A stretch of 46,334 nt of DNA from Rhodothermus sp. (GCA_015487635.1 WFPM01000182.1:1-46334); one strand, 5' to 3'; shown: positions 7,520 through 16,590, numbered from the stretch's first letter. Notes: generated by a model not told the origin, from the sequence alone. Numbers and translations are program-made.

Positions 7520-9016
7520 TCAGTTCAGCGGAATGAACACTTTCAGGCGGTTTCCTTCGATCTGGATCTCGCCTGCTTCGGAGAGCACCTTGGCAGAGCC
7601 GGATTCCGGACCGAATGCCCAGGTTAGCTTTCCATTGGGACCATCGACCTTAATGACGACCGCCTCCACGGTGGGCGTGCCGCCTTCGTCCAACGTCTGA
7701 TCTTCGACGACGCGGAAGAAGAATTCGGTGACGCCCTGGCCTCGGACGACGTCCTCGTAGGTGGTCTCGGCACCCAGTACCCGGAAGCCTGTATCGCCCA
7801 GTTCTACGTCGATCGCACCGACGGCTTTCACCTTGGTACCCTGGGCTTCGATGGTCAGCTTAGTGCCCGGTGCCAGGGGATTTCCCAGATGGTCGGTAAG
7901 CAGGAGCAGGTAGGACTGGTCGAGAGCGGCCACGGGCGATTGCTGGAGACAATTGCCCTGATTGTCGAGCATACACAGGGATACGTTCGGCGGTCCGGAA
8001 AAGACGATCGGGATGCTCCGGGTGACCGGCTGCTGGTTGCGGTCGGCCGTGGTGGCCGTGATGATGGCAATGCCGTCAGACGGCAGCGGATTGGCCGAGT
8101 AGAGCGTAACGCTCCCCTGGCCGTTGGCATCGGTCAGCACCGAGCCGGTAATGACGCCGTGCGTGGTCGTGAAATAGACGGCCGTGCCGGGCTTGACCGG
8201 ATTACCGTACTGATCGCCGACGATCACGCTGATTTCGTTTTCCAGGCCATAGGCGACCCAGCCCGGGAAGTTATACTGGGCCGGGGCGAGCGTGAAGAAG
8301 TTCTGGTCCGGCAGGCCGCCGTGGATGGCCAGGCTGACCGGCTGCGAGCGGATCGTGCGTCCGTTGACGGTCGCTTCGGCCACGATCTGCACGACTCCGG
8401 CTTTCGTGCCGCTGGCCACATGCACACGTACGCGGCCGCTGTTGTCGGTCAGCGCCTCTTCGGGAAAGAGATACTCGCCGCCGCCCGGCTGCACGCCGAA
8501 GCGAAAGCGTATGCGTACGGCATGCTCAAGCACGACAGGACGTCCCATCGAGTCGGAGACCTGAAAGACCAGCTCGGCCGTCTCTTTCGAGCCGCTTTCG
8601 CGCACGCCGATGGCCTGGTCCGATTGCGATAGCAGCAGAATGTTGGCTGCTTCGCCGGAGACCGGCTCCTCGGTGGCCGTGCGGGTCAGTCGAAGTACGG
8701 GCACCTCGATCGTACGATCCGGCACGGCCAGCACCGGTAGTGAGGCGCTGCTGTACCCTACTTTCGTGGCGCTGACCGTCAGCTCCATCGTGCTGTCGAT
8801 GGTCACCTCGAAGCGATAGCGTCCCACCGAGTCGGTTTCGGTGATAAGTCCCTGCGGTTGCAACTGAACCAGCGCGCCGACGATCGGGTCGTTCGTTTCG
8901 GCATCGAGCACCTGACCGGTCAGCGTCACGATACCGGCCGTCTCTTCGGTGGTCGTCTGATCACAGCCGGTCCAGAGCAGCACGCCGGCTACCAGCAGGA
9001 AAAAAATGCGTCGCAT
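7520..9016 (-). CDS. Lipoprotein with carboxypeptidase-like and Ig-like (Big) domains
   Basis: A 498-residue lipoprotein. The signal MRRIFFLLVAGVLLWTGC has its acylation cysteine at C18. A carboxypeptidase-regulatory-like fold follows at about 27-100 (GQVLDAETNDPIVGALVQL, then SVGRYRFEV). Two or three bacterial Ig-like (Big-1 type) units then run to about residue 400, with their usual DNSGRVRVHV and DANGQGSVTLYS turns. These domains are common in cell-surface proteins of Bacteroidota; no enzymatic domain is visible. The ATG at 9016 has GGAG upstream. The frame continues 34 codons further upstream, but that part lacks a signal peptide. It follows hemW by 124 bases on the same strand. Confidence 0.8.
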   Translation of the reverse strand: MRRIFFLLVAGVLLWTGCDQTTTEETAGIVTLTGQVLDAETNDPIVGALVQLQPQGLITETDSVGRYRFEVTIDSTMELTVSATKVGYSSASLPVLAVPDRTIEVPVLRLTRTATEEPVSGEAANILLLSQSDQAIGVRESGSKETAELVFQVSDSMGRPVVLEHAVRIRFRFGVQPGGGEYLFPEEALTDNSGRVRVHVASGTKAGVVQIVAEATVNGRTIRSQPVSLAIHGGLPDQNFFTLAPAQYNFPGWVAYGLENEISVIVGDQYGNPVKPGTAVYFTTTHGVITGSVLTDANGQGSVTLYSANPLPSDGIAIITATTADRNQQPVTRSIPIVFSGPPNVSLCMLDNQGNCLQQSPVAALDQSYLLLLTDHLGNPLAPGTKLTIEAQGTKVKAVGAIDVELGDTGFRVLGAETTYEDVVRGQGVTEFFFRVVEDQTLDEGGTPTVEAVVIKVDGPNGKLTWAFGPESGSAKVLSEAGEIQIEGNRLKVFIPLN

Positions 9017-9140
9017 GGGTCGCTCCGTAATCCCGTTCCGTTTCCCGTTTATCAGGAGACAGGTCCGTGCCTGCCGCTTCTTCGCGGATATCGGCGAAGA
9101 GCTTCGGCGCTTTAGCAATTGGCTGCAAAGTCAGTGCCGT

Positions 9141-10292
9141 TCAGAGCAGGCGGGCGACGATGGCATCGCAGACGTGCCGGCCTTTTCGGCTCAGACGGAG
9201 TTTCCCGTTGCGGATGGGTTCGATCAATCCTTCGGCTTCCAGTTCGGCCAGTTCGTCCAGCCGCTCGCTGAGCAGGTCTACTCCGTAACGTTCGGCGTAA
9301 TGATCCAGATCCAGCCCTTCGGCCGTGCGCAGCCGCAGGAACAGGTATTCTTCGGCGAGCTGGTCGTAGGAGAGCCCTTCGCGAAATTCCAGGGGCAGGT
9401 GGTGCTGGGACAGCAGCGCTTCGTAGCGGCGGATGTTGCGCACGTTGGCCCACCGATAGGCGCCCGGTTCGGGCAGCTGACCCCACCAGAACGAATGCGC
9501 CGACGGCCCGAAGCCCAGGTAGTTGCCGTGCCGCCAGTACGTGTGGTTGTGGCGCGACTGATAGCCCGGCCGCGCGAAGTTCGAGATCTCGTAGTGCTCG
9601 TAACCCCGCGCCTCCAGATACTCCATGGCGAAGTCGTAGCAGGCCCGGTAGGTCTCCTCGTCGGCCGGCTGCACCAGGCCGCGCTCGACCTGCTTGTAGA
9701 GCACAGTGCGTGGCTCAATCGTCAGGCTGTAGGTCGAGACGTGCGGAATGTCGCGATCGGCCACCTTCTGCAGGTTGGCCATCCAGTATTCGAGCGGCTG
9801 GTCGGGCAGGCCGAAGATCAGATCAACGTTGAAGTTTTCGAAGTCAGCGCGACGGGCGTTTTCGATGGCGGCCTCGGCCTGCTCGGCCGTGTGCGCCCGG
9901 TTCATGAAGCGCAGATCGGCTTCGTAGAACGACTGCACTCCGATCGAAAGGCGGTTGATACCCAGGTTATGCAGCCCGCTCAGGTAATCACGTGTGGCAT
10001 CTTCCGGGTTGACCTCGAACGTGACCTCCTGAAGTGCCGACAGATCGAAATGACACGCAAGCTCGTTCAACACGCGGGCGACCTCTTCGAGCGAAAGCCG
10101 CGACGGCGTGCCCCCCCCGAAGTAGATCGTCTCGATCGGCTCCAGTCGGCCGTAGAGCTGGCCGTAGTATTCGATCTCGGTGCAGAGCGCCTGCACAAAG
10201 GTGGGGTGCAGCCGTTGGCCCGTGACGAAGTAAAAATCGCAGTAAATGCAGCGCTGCTTGCAAAAAGGAATGTGAAGGTAGATGCCGGCCAT
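9141..10292 (-). CDS. hemW: HemW, radical-SAM heme chaperone
   Basis: Radical-SAM protein of the HemN/HemW family. C11, C15 and C18 form the CxxxCxxC cluster motif, followed by DF rather than the fourth cysteine of true HemN. The heme-binding HNxxYW motif of HemW is present at 248-253 (HNHTYW). GGGTPS (59-64) is the usual SAM-binding turn. The 383-residue length fits HemW and is shorter than HemN. Such proteins deliver heme to respiratory enzymes rather than oxidise coproporphyrinogen. The gene is divergent from nurA, with 79 bases between the start codons. Confidence 0.92.
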   Translation of the reverse strand: MAGIYLHIPFCKQRCIYCDFYFVTGQRLHPTFVQALCTEIEYYGQLYGRLEPIETIYFGGGTPSRLSLEEVARVLNELACHFDLSALQEVTFEVNPEDATRDYLSGLHNLGINRLSIGVQSFYEADLRFMNRAHTAEQAEAAIENARRADFENFNVDLIFGLPDQPLEYWMANLQKVADRDIPHVSTYSLTIEPRTVLYKQVERGLVQPADEETYRACYDFAMEYLEARGYEHYEISNFARPGYQSRHNHTYWRHGNYLGFGPSAHSFWWGQLPEPGAYRWANVRNIRRYEALLSQHHLPLEFREGLSYDQLAEEYLFLRLRTAEGLDLDHYAERYGVDLLSERLDELAELEAEGLIEPIRNGKLRLSRKGRHVCDAIVARLL

Positions 10293-10371
10293 TGTAAAAG
10301 GCTTGCGTGTGCGCTCGTTTGATCGGAACTTAAACGCCAGAACGATCCCCCTATTCCAGCCGAGGGCACCG

Positions 10372-11532
10372 ATGCTCGATTTTGTTCGCCTCCAGCAGCA
10401 ATTGCGGGGCTTTGCCGCCTACCAGCAACAGCAACGCGATTTGCTGCAGGAGAAGCTGCAGGCGGCGCTGGACGCCTGGCAGCAGGTCGGCGACGTAGAA
10501 GCGCTGCTGGAGGAAGTGGAGCGTGCCCGGCCGAGCTGGCTGGTGGCCCGTCCGCTGGGCGAGCGCCTGCAGGAGCGGGTGCGCGTACCGTCGCGTCCGG
10601 CGCAGGTGACCGTGGTGGCCGCCGACGGCTCCCAGATCTTTCCGGACCGTCACGTGGAACCTCCGTGCTTTCTGCTGAACGTGGGACGGGTGGCCTTTCA
10701 ACTGGGCACGCACGAACCGGTTCGGCTCGAGTCGATCCCGCGCTTCTGCTTCCGTCAGGAAGAGGTGCAGGCGCTGCTGGACGATCGGCTGGAGTCGATC
10801 TCCCTCGAGATCGTCTCGGCGCTGCGCGACGAGTTCGAGCTGGAGGCGCTGCTGGAGCTGGCGCGGGCAGCGCGTCGTGCCGAGCGTCCGCTGGTGGCGC
10901 TGCTCGACGGCACGCTCATACGCTGGATGATCCGCCGCCTGCACCAGCGCGAGCTCGAAGAACAGTTCATCTGCCGCTATGTGGCGCTGCTGGAGCAGTT
11001 TCGTCGGGAACGGATTCCGGTGGCCTCCTACATCAGCATGCCCGGTGGGGCCGAGGTGGTGAACCTGTTGCGCGTGGCACGCGGTGAGTGCACGCCCGAG
11101 CCGCCATCGCTTTCGCTGGATGGGCTGGCCGATCGGCTGTTGTTCAGTCGTCTGTTGCGCTCCGGCGAGCGCTCGGGGCTGTTCCTTTCGGGCTCGCACA
11201 TCCAGCGGGCCTATGCCGAGCCGCATCGGATCGTCTGCACCTATCTGGCCGTGCCCGGTCCGTACGGCCAGGCCGAAATCGCCCGGATCGAATTTCCCCA
11301 CTGGGTAGCCGAGGAGGACGGCTGGGTGGATCTGGTCTGTGCCGTGCTGCTGAAAGAATGCGAAAAGGGCAACGGCTATCCCATGGTGCTGGCCGAGGCG
11401 CACGAGCAGGCGGTAATCCGGGCACCCGAGCGTGAGGCATTCTACGAGCTTATCGGCCGCCAGCTCTGGCGTAGTGGCATGCCGGTGGGGCAGTCGCGCA
11501 AGCAGGTTAGCAAACGCCGACCCGTACTCTGA
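10372..11532 (+). CDS. nurA: NurA-family nuclease
   Basis: DNA double-strand-break end-processing nuclease of the NurA family, 386 residues. The conserved metal-site segments are visible: DGS at D85 (VVAADGSQIFPDRH), the LLDGTLI segment with D179, and a late histidine H344 in LAEAHEQAV. In archaea NurA works with the HerA translocase and resects ends with Mre11-Rad50; that partnership is family knowledge. The N-terminal 70 residues are helical and rich in Gln, Leu and Glu. The ATG at 10372 has GAGGG upstream; the longer frame from 10282 overlaps the hemW start and is not family-like. The next gene, 23 bases on, appears to be a HAS-barrel protein. Confidence 0.85.
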   Translation: MLDFVRLQQQLRGFAAYQQQQRDLLQEKLQAALDAWQQVGDVEALLEEVERARPSWLVARPLGERLQERVRVPSRPAQVTVVAADGSQIFPDRHVEPPCFLLNVGRVAFQLGTHEPVRLESIPRFCFRQEEVQALLDDRLESISLEIVSALRDEFELEALLELARAARRAERPLVALLDGTLIRWMIRRLHQRELEEQFICRYVALLEQFRRERIPVASYISMPGGAEVVNLLRVARGECTPEPPSLSLDGLADRLLFSRLLRSGERSGLFLSGSHIQRAYAEPHRIVCTYLAVPGPYGQAEIARIEFPHWVAEEDGWVDLVCAVLLKECEKGNGYPMVLAEAHEQAVIRAPEREAFYELIGRQLWRSGMPVGQSRKQVSKRRPVL

Positions 11533-11555
11533 AGCAACCCGATCCGAAATCAGCC

Positions 11556-12140
11556 ATGCCCATAGGCGAAGTCATCGAGTCGAGCACGCGCCAGTTCGCG
11601 GCCGAGGTGTACCGGGATCAGGTGCCGCCGGCTTTTGGTAGCTGGGTGCAGGTGGTGCAGCCGGACGGTCGCACAATCTACGGGCTGGTTAGCCATGTTG
11701 AAATGGGCAGCGTGGAGCCCGGCCGTCGCCCGATGGCACTGGGCCGCTCGCCCGACGAATTGCGCCGCGAAATGCCCCAGGTGCTGGAGCTGATCCGCAC
11801 GACGTTTCGGGCGCAGGTGCTGGCCTACGAGGATACGGACGGCCGCATCCATCAAACACTGCCGCCCTATCCAGCCGGCATCCATGCTTTCGTCGAAGCG
11901 TGTCCGCCCGAGATCGTCCAACGGCTGGGGCGGCCCTACGACTTCCTGCGCACGCTCGTGCAGAGTCCCGATGCGGCAGTGCCCGTCGACGACCTGCTGG
12001 TGGCCGTGCTCCGGCAGATCTACACCGGCCACGGCGACCCCGAGCGCGAGCAGGCGCTGATCGAAGCGGGCCGCGTGCTGAGCCGCCTGCTGCGCGACGA
12101 CCACGAGCGGCTGCAGGCCATCCTGCGTCGCGTGGTGTAA
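11556..12140 (+). CDS. Probable free-standing HAS-barrel protein next to nurA
   Basis: A 194-residue soluble protein with no signal peptide. The first 70 residues (MPIGEVIESSTRQFAAEVYR, then PAFGSWVQVVQ and IYGLVSHVEMGSVEPGRRP) look like the HAS barrel that forms the N-terminus of HerA, the partner of NurA. The rest is helical and contains no P-loop, Walker B or other ATPase motif. It begins 23 bases after nurA on the same strand and ends six bases before the convergent surface-protein gene. Co-transcription with nurA and the barrel fold suggest a NurA partner, but this is inference from context and pattern. Confidence 0.6.
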   Translation: MPIGEVIESSTRQFAAEVYRDQVPPAFGSWVQVVQPDGRTIYGLVSHVEMGSVEPGRRPMALGRSPDELRREMPQVLELIRTTFRAQVLAYEDTDGRIHQTLPPYPAGIHAFVEACPPEIVQRLGRPYDFLRTLVQSPDAAVPVDDLLVAVLRQIYTGHGDPEREQALIEAGRVLSRLLRDDHERLQAILRRVV

Positions 12141-12145
12141 AGTGA

Positions 12146-15100
12146 TCAGCGAGCCACGACCAGCCGGACCGTCTGTCGTTGTCCGGGCGCTTCCATGCGT
12201 ATGAAGTAGAGTCCGGCGGCCAGATCGCGTGTGCGCACCAGCACCTGGTGGTAGCCGGCCTTCTGCTCCCCGTTGAAGAGCACCTGTACCTGGCGGCCCG
12301 TGACGTCGTAGAGCGTCAGGCGCACGTGCGCTCGCCGCGGCAGGCTGTACGGGATCCACGTCCAGCTCGCAGCCGGATGGGGATAGGGGGTGCCCAGCGT
12401 GAACGCTTCCGGTAGTCGGGCCGGCACTTCGGCCGATACCACCACCGTTTCCACCACGGGCGAGGGCGCTTCCTGCACGTTGCCGGCGCTATCGACGGCC
12501 ACCGTGTAGAAGGCGTAGTGCCCACTTGCTTCAAGCTGCAGATGAAGCGTGTCGCGGTCGGCCGGCACGGTGGCGATGGGCGCAAAGGCACGGCCATCTC
12601 GGGAGGCGAATACCTGAACGTGCGCAACGCCAGAGCCCTCGTCCTGGGCCTGCCAGCGGAGCGTCAGTACGCTATCGGCCGTCTCGGGGAGCGCAAACGG
12701 CATAGAGGTGGGAGGCGTCCGATCCACTACGTAGCGCACCGTGTTGGTAGTGAGCGGTTCGTTCATGTCGAAGACGATCGTGGCCCGGTTTTCGATCACC
12801 GTGCCGGTGGGAAGGTCGGGCAGCGGCTCTACGGAGAAGAGTAGGTAGCCCTCACCTTCGGGTGGATTCACGTTAGGGGGGAGTTCGATCCCTTCAATGA
12901 CCCAGCGTAGTACGTTCCCCGAGCGGGAGAACTGCCAGCCCTGATGGCTGGCGCCTTCGAAGCGAACCGTGGACGGATCGAGCGCTCCATCGAGCGTGTC
13001 GACAATTTCGATTCGATAAGCTGGCGCCGTTGCCTCGGCCTTATTCTCGAAGAAAATCGTGAAAGGAATCCGTTCCAGCGCGTTCAGATACTTGCCGGCC
13101 GGGCCTGCTTTGGCATTGGGATCTTGGGAAAACAGAGGATTCAGGCCTATGCGCGATCCATCGGCCGGATTGGGATGCGGACAACTGCGCGCGGCGCAGG
13201 CCGCCAGGTCTTCTATGGAGGAAGCATCTGTACAGACATTCCGAGCACAGGCAAACGGATCGAGGGCAGGTGCAAGACATTCCAGCATCCCGGTACCGAT
13301 CTGTATGGCAGCGTCAACCGGACCGGGCAGGGTAAGGCCTAAATCCTCCATGCCGGAGCCGATCAACCACTCGACCACCTTTTTAGCCGGGGCCAGAGGA
13401 GATTCAAAGTAGGGTTGCCATGCCGCATCGACGGCTTCCCAGAAAGCTTGCGCAAAGTCAGGTGCGTCTCCGGGTGCCGGTTGATCCGGAAAGAGGAGAT
13501 TCTGACATAGGTGGATCAGGAAGGAGGGCACTACGTCGCTAGCCAGATTGGTGAGAAACCACCAGCCAACGGTCGCGAAAACGGCCGGAATCGCCTGAAT
13601 CCGTTCCGGTTGCTTCCCGGCTTCCTCAAGCCACTCAGGACGTCCCCATCCGTAGAGCCAGAAGGCCGTGGATTCATAAGGGCCCAGCGGACGGATCATC
13701 ACATAGATAGTTCCGGGCTGGCCGTAAAGCAGTACGGAGTCTGCAGGGAGTGAACGTTCGGTGCCGTCCAGCGCCGTGTAGATAAGCTGCTGAAAGTCAA
13801 AGGCCACCGTATCGTAAGTGACCCGAAGTAGCAGCATATCGGTGGGTTCGTCGGTCAAATTGGTTACGAAGACGCCCAGCAGATTGGGAGCACCTACGCG
13901 CAATCCACCCGGAAACAGGCTGACCAGTTGCAGATTGATGGGCCGCATGGCAGCCGCTATCGAGCCGCTGCGTGCAGCCAGTACATAAACGCCATGCAGC
14001 GGAGCACCTACCACGACGACTGACTCCCCATAGGGGTGATCCCAGATGCGACGTAGCAGTCGCCAGCCGGAAACGCCATTCGGTGAATGGAAGACATAGA
14101 CGGAATCCATGAACAGCCCTGTTCGAATGTCCTCGGGCGGAGCGAAAACGAGCGTATCCGCCCGCAGAGTGGTGTCAGACGACTCAATGCGCCACCAGAT
14201 CGGCAGGGCTTGGTCGAAATATGGCGGGCGGCTGTTGACGTACTCATGCAACGTGACGGTAGTGGTCTGAGAGGCCCCTTTGATCTCCAGCCAGTTGGTG
14301 CGGCGTTGCCGACCGGGAGCAACCGGGAAACGCCGGACAGTAAGGCGTCCCCTATTGATCACGTACGCCGAGAGATCGCCGCCCGTTTCGAAGAACAGGT
14401 GGTCCACCAACATGAGGGAGTCCAGCGTGAGCGAACTGCCCGGTGGAATGCGCAGACGTACCCGTGCGCTGGGATCCAGTTCAAGCTGGGTAACGGAGAA
14501 AACAGGGATGAAGTTGTCCCCGGTGAGTACAATTTCACGCGGCCCCAGAAAATCACTGGTAAAAGGTAGAACCTGGGTTGCTTTTGTCAATCCGGACCTC
14601 GGAGAAAGTACCAGTTGCCGCGTCGGGGGCGACTGATAGGAGGGGTAGATGAGGATGACGAGCGAATCAAGACGCCCTCGATTGTAGATAGCGTGATAAC
14701 TTTCCAGCAGGCCGAGATTATCGTCGCCCCACCAGTCCAGGCTGTCCTGGCCGAGCACACGTCCGTCATTGTAAAAGGGGCCATGAAATTCTGGCACCAT
14801 CACCCGCATCGTACCGAGGTTGCGTGTGGGTTGATAGAAGCGGGTCGTGATAAGGCGGAGCTGGCCGGACAGTTGAATTTCACGGTTCCCCTCAAAGGAA
14901 AGTCCCCACAATTCAGCCCTTGGGGTGGCGGTCAGAGCGGCAGCGTCGAGCACGCGGGCAGCGGTTTGAAAAGTACCTCCAAAGAAAAGGGAGTGCCCTT
15001 CGGCTTCCAGCTGAAGGTTACACCAGAAAAGCGAATGAAGAAGGTGCGTTTGCAGTCGCCAGTTCGTTTTCAAATGCCAGCGTTGATCTTCGCACATGCC

Positions 15101-15556
15101 ATAAGGGGGGCCTCCCAGAGCTACCGTGTCACTCTCTACGAAGGTCAGGGTATGCCAGGATACCTGTGGGGCCAGGATTCTTAGCCGCGTGGTATGCCAG
15201 GTGCCTTCATTGAAGAGTGTAGCAGTCGTGCCGGTGAGCACGAGTGTCAGATAGGAGGCAGCTTCGAGTACGCCGCTGTTGTGGACACGCGATGTGCTGA
15301 CAGCCGCTCCGGGCATCCTCCCTTCCAGGCGGCCCGTTTCGGTGATGGTCAGGGCCGCCACCGCCACTGAGTCTTCAAGCCAGACCGGCCCGCGGATTAC
15401 GACCGAATCCGCCGCAGTGGGCAGTCGTCCTCCCGTCCACGTAGTGGCTTCGTTCCAGGGGCCGCCGCTTACCGTGGACTGTAGCACCTGCGCTCGGGCT
15501 TCCTTCAGTACAAGCAGACCAGTAACAAGCAGCAGAGCGAGACGCAGCACGCCCAT
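12146..15556 (-). CDS. Large secreted surface protein with T9SS-type C-terminal sorting domain
   Basis: An 1136-residue exported protein. A signal peptide (MGVLRLALLLVTGLLVLKEARA) is followed by SGGPWNEATTWTGGRLPTAADSV, a start common in Bacteroidota surface proteins with beta-helical repeats. Residues of about 30-480 are beta-rich and repetitive without a recognised enzyme. The region at about 820-960 (SQDPNAKAGP, FFENKAEATAPAYRIEIVDTL, ENRATIVFDMNEPL) resembles the conserved repeat modules that precede sorting domains. A fibronectin/Ig-like unit lies at about 970-1050. The last 85 residues (YDVTGRQVQVLF to AAGLYFIRMEAPG) form a Por/type IX secretion domain. A strong AGGAAAG ribosome site precedes the ATG and is one arm of an inverted repeat. 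Substrate and role are unknown. Confidence 0.85.
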   Translation of the reverse strand: MGVLRLALLLVTGLLVLKEARAQVLQSTVSGGPWNEATTWTGGRLPTAADSVVIRGPVWLEDSVAVAALTITETGRLEGRMPGAAVSTSRVHNSGVLEAASYLTLVLTGTTATLFNEGTWHTTRLRILAPQVSWHTLTFVESDTVALGGPPYGMCEDQRWHLKTNWRLQTHLLHSLFWCNLQLEAEGHSLFFGGTFQTAARVLDAAALTATPRAELWGLSFEGNREIQLSGQLRLITTRFYQPTRNLGTMRVMVPEFHGPFYNDGRVLGQDSLDWWGDDNLGLLESYHAIYNRGRLDSLVILIYPSYQSPPTRQLVLSPRSGLTKATQVLPFTSDFLGPREIVLTGDNFIPVFSVTQLELDPSARVRLRIPPGSSLTLDSLMLVDHLFFETGGDLSAYVINRGRLTVRRFPVAPGRQRRTNWLEIKGASQTTTVTLHEYVNSRPPYFDQALPIWWRIESSDTTLRADTLVFAPPEDIRTGLFMDSVYVFHSPNGVSGWRLLRRIWDHPYGESVVVVGAPLHGVYVLAARSGSIAAAMRPINLQLVSLFPGGLRVGAPNLLGVFVTNLTDEPTDMLLLRVTYDTVAFDFQQLIYTALDGTERSLPADSVLLYGQPGTIYVMIRPLGPYESTAFWLYGWGRPEWLEEAGKQPERIQAIPAVFATVGWWFLTNLASDVVPSFLIHLCQNLLFPDQPAPGDAPDFAQAFWEAVDAAWQPYFESPLAPAKKVVEWLIGSGMEDLGLTLPGPVDAAIQIGTGMLECLAPALDPFACARNVCTDASSIEDLAACAARSCPHPNPADGSRIGLNPLFSQDPNAKAGPAGKYLNALERIPFTIFFENKAEATAPAYRIEIVDTLDGALDPSTVRFEGASHQGWQFSRSGNVLRWVIEGIELPPNVNPPEGEGYLLFSVEPLPDLPTGTVIENRATIVFDMNEPLTTNTVRYVVDRTPPTSMPFALPETADSVLTLRWQAQDEGSGVAHVQVFASRDGRAFAPIATVPADRDTLHLQLEASGHYAFYTVAVDSAGNVQEAPSPVVETVVVSAEVPARLPEAFTLGTPYPHPAASWTWIPYSLPRRAHVRLTLYDVTGRQVQVLFNGEQKAGYHQVLVRTRDLAAGLYFIRMEAPGQRQTVRLVVAR

Positions 15557-15616
15557 AGCTTTCCTGCGTTGAAAAGTCGAGCAGATGCGGAAGAGGGGGT
15601 GACCACAGGAAAGCTA
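15556..15616 (-). promoter_or_regulatory. 11-bp inverted repeat that can hide the surface-protein ribosome site
   Basis: In the message of the gene starting at 15556, UAGCUUUCCUG (15616 down to 15606) is the exact complement of CAGGAAAGCUA (15566 down to 15556). The downstream arm contains the whole AGGA ribosome site and the A of the AUG. The spacer is 39 bases and an inner G-U pair extends the stem. The function is inferred. Confidence 0.55.
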
Positions 15617-15642
15617 AAGCGCCGCCATGCTGGTGTCAAGTG

Positions 15643-16140
15643 TTAGAAGATCACCCCGATACGCAGGGGCAGCACGACGTCCACGTTGCGTTCACCCACC
15701 ACCAGCGTGGGGTTGAGTTCATAGAAGACCTGCGTTTCGCGCAGGAGTTGTACCCAGCCGAAGCCGAAGTGGACGGTCGGGCCGCTCTCCCCGCTATATC
15801 GCTCCGAAAGCGGAGCGTAGGCGCCGAAGCCGCCCAGGATGTAGAAAGCCTGGCGTCCGCGGGGCGGAAACGTCACGATGGCCGAAAGCTGCGGGTCGAA
15901 CACGTAGCTGGCCTCATCCCGGCCCCGGAAGATGAAGCCCGTGAAACCCAGATCGACCGCCAGCGACAGATCGGCGCTGACCGGTGCGGCGGCGCGAGCC
16001 CGCACGCCCAGCCCCAGCCCTTCGGCCGTCGTAAGCAGGGCATTGAAGCCCAGTCCGACACGAGTCTGACGCTGCCCGAAAGCCGATCCGACCAGTGCCA
16101 GCAGCATCAGGGCAAAAAGAAGGCTCCGGCGATGCTTCAT
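15643..16140 (-). CDS. Small outer-membrane beta-barrel protein
   Basis: A 165-residue exported protein with the signal peptide MKHRRSLLFALMLLALVGSAFG. The mature part is a series of short amphipathic strands with alternating Gly and aromatic residues (RVGLGFNALL, LAVDLGFTGFIFRG, AFYILGGFGAYA, VHFGFGWVQLL, LPLRIGVIF) ending in phenylalanine, as outer-membrane barrels do. An eight-stranded barrel is likely. No specific family is recognised. It is upstream of the large sorted protein on the same strand, 86 bases away, and divergent from the coiled-coil pair at 16315. Confidence 0.75.
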   Translation of the reverse strand: MKHRRSLLFALMLLALVGSAFGQRQTRVGLGFNALLTTAEGLGLGVRARAAAPVSADLSLAVDLGFTGFIFRGRDEASYVFDPQLSAIVTFPPRGRQAFYILGGFGAYAPLSERYSGESGPTVHFGFGWVQLLRETQVFYELNPTLVVGERNVDVVLPLRIGVIF

Positions 16141-16314
16141 GTTTTCTGCATGGGTTGATCGAAAGGGATTGGCATGAACGGCTAGTATACCTGAAATTTA
16201 GAAAAACGGCCGTACATAAAAAGCCCCAGCCTGTAAGGTCTTGTTGAAACCGACGTAACCAGCAGCCGAAAGTTGCGTATCTTCGAAAGATCTGGAGCAA
16301 GCAGGGAGCAGGTT

Positions 16315-16590
16315 ATGGGTTTCTTGGAATTTCTGACCACGCTGGCCGTGGCGGTGGTACTGCCGCTGGCCATTGTTCATCTGATCCTCAGCTACCGGCG
16401 CGAAAAGCTCAAGCTACGGCAGGGACCATCGCTGGGTGCGCGCGAGCTGCAGCAGCTGGTGCGGCAGGCCGTCGAAGAAGCTCAGCAACCGCTGCTGACC
16501 CGCATCGAAAAGCTGGAACGCCAGCTCAGGGCGTTGCCGGCGTCCCGTGAAACGGTCACTCCAGAAAAAACGGCATCCCATGATTCCTGA
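16315..16590 (+). CDS. Small single-pass membrane protein with coiled coil (tandem paralogue 1)
   Basis: A 91-residue protein. One membrane helix occupies about residues 5-26 (FLTTLAVAVVLPLAIVHLIL), followed by a basic stretch YRREKLKLR and then a helical segment ARELQQLVRQAVEEAQQ...IEKLERQL that should form a coiled coil facing the cytoplasm. The plan resembles phage-shock protein PspB in size and order, but I see no sequence identity strong enough to name it. The ATG at 16315 has GGGAG upstream; the frame is open 14 codons further. Its end overlaps the next gene by 11 bases, so the two are translationally coupled. The two proteins are paralogous. Confidence 0.75.
   Translation: MGFLEFLTTLAVAVVLPLAIVHLILSYRREKLKLRQGPSLGARELQQLVRQAVEEAQQPLLTRIEKLERQLRALPASRETVTPEKTASHDS

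Noticed and set aside
12146-15556. Reading the large surface protein as a glycoside hydrolase or protease
   Set aside because: No catalytic motif was visible in the body; only sorting, repeat and Ig-like modules could be supported.
16315-16590. Naming the first coiled-coil protein pspB
   Set aside because: Only size and topology agree; no PspA or PspC gene is adjacent and residue similarity is not convincing.
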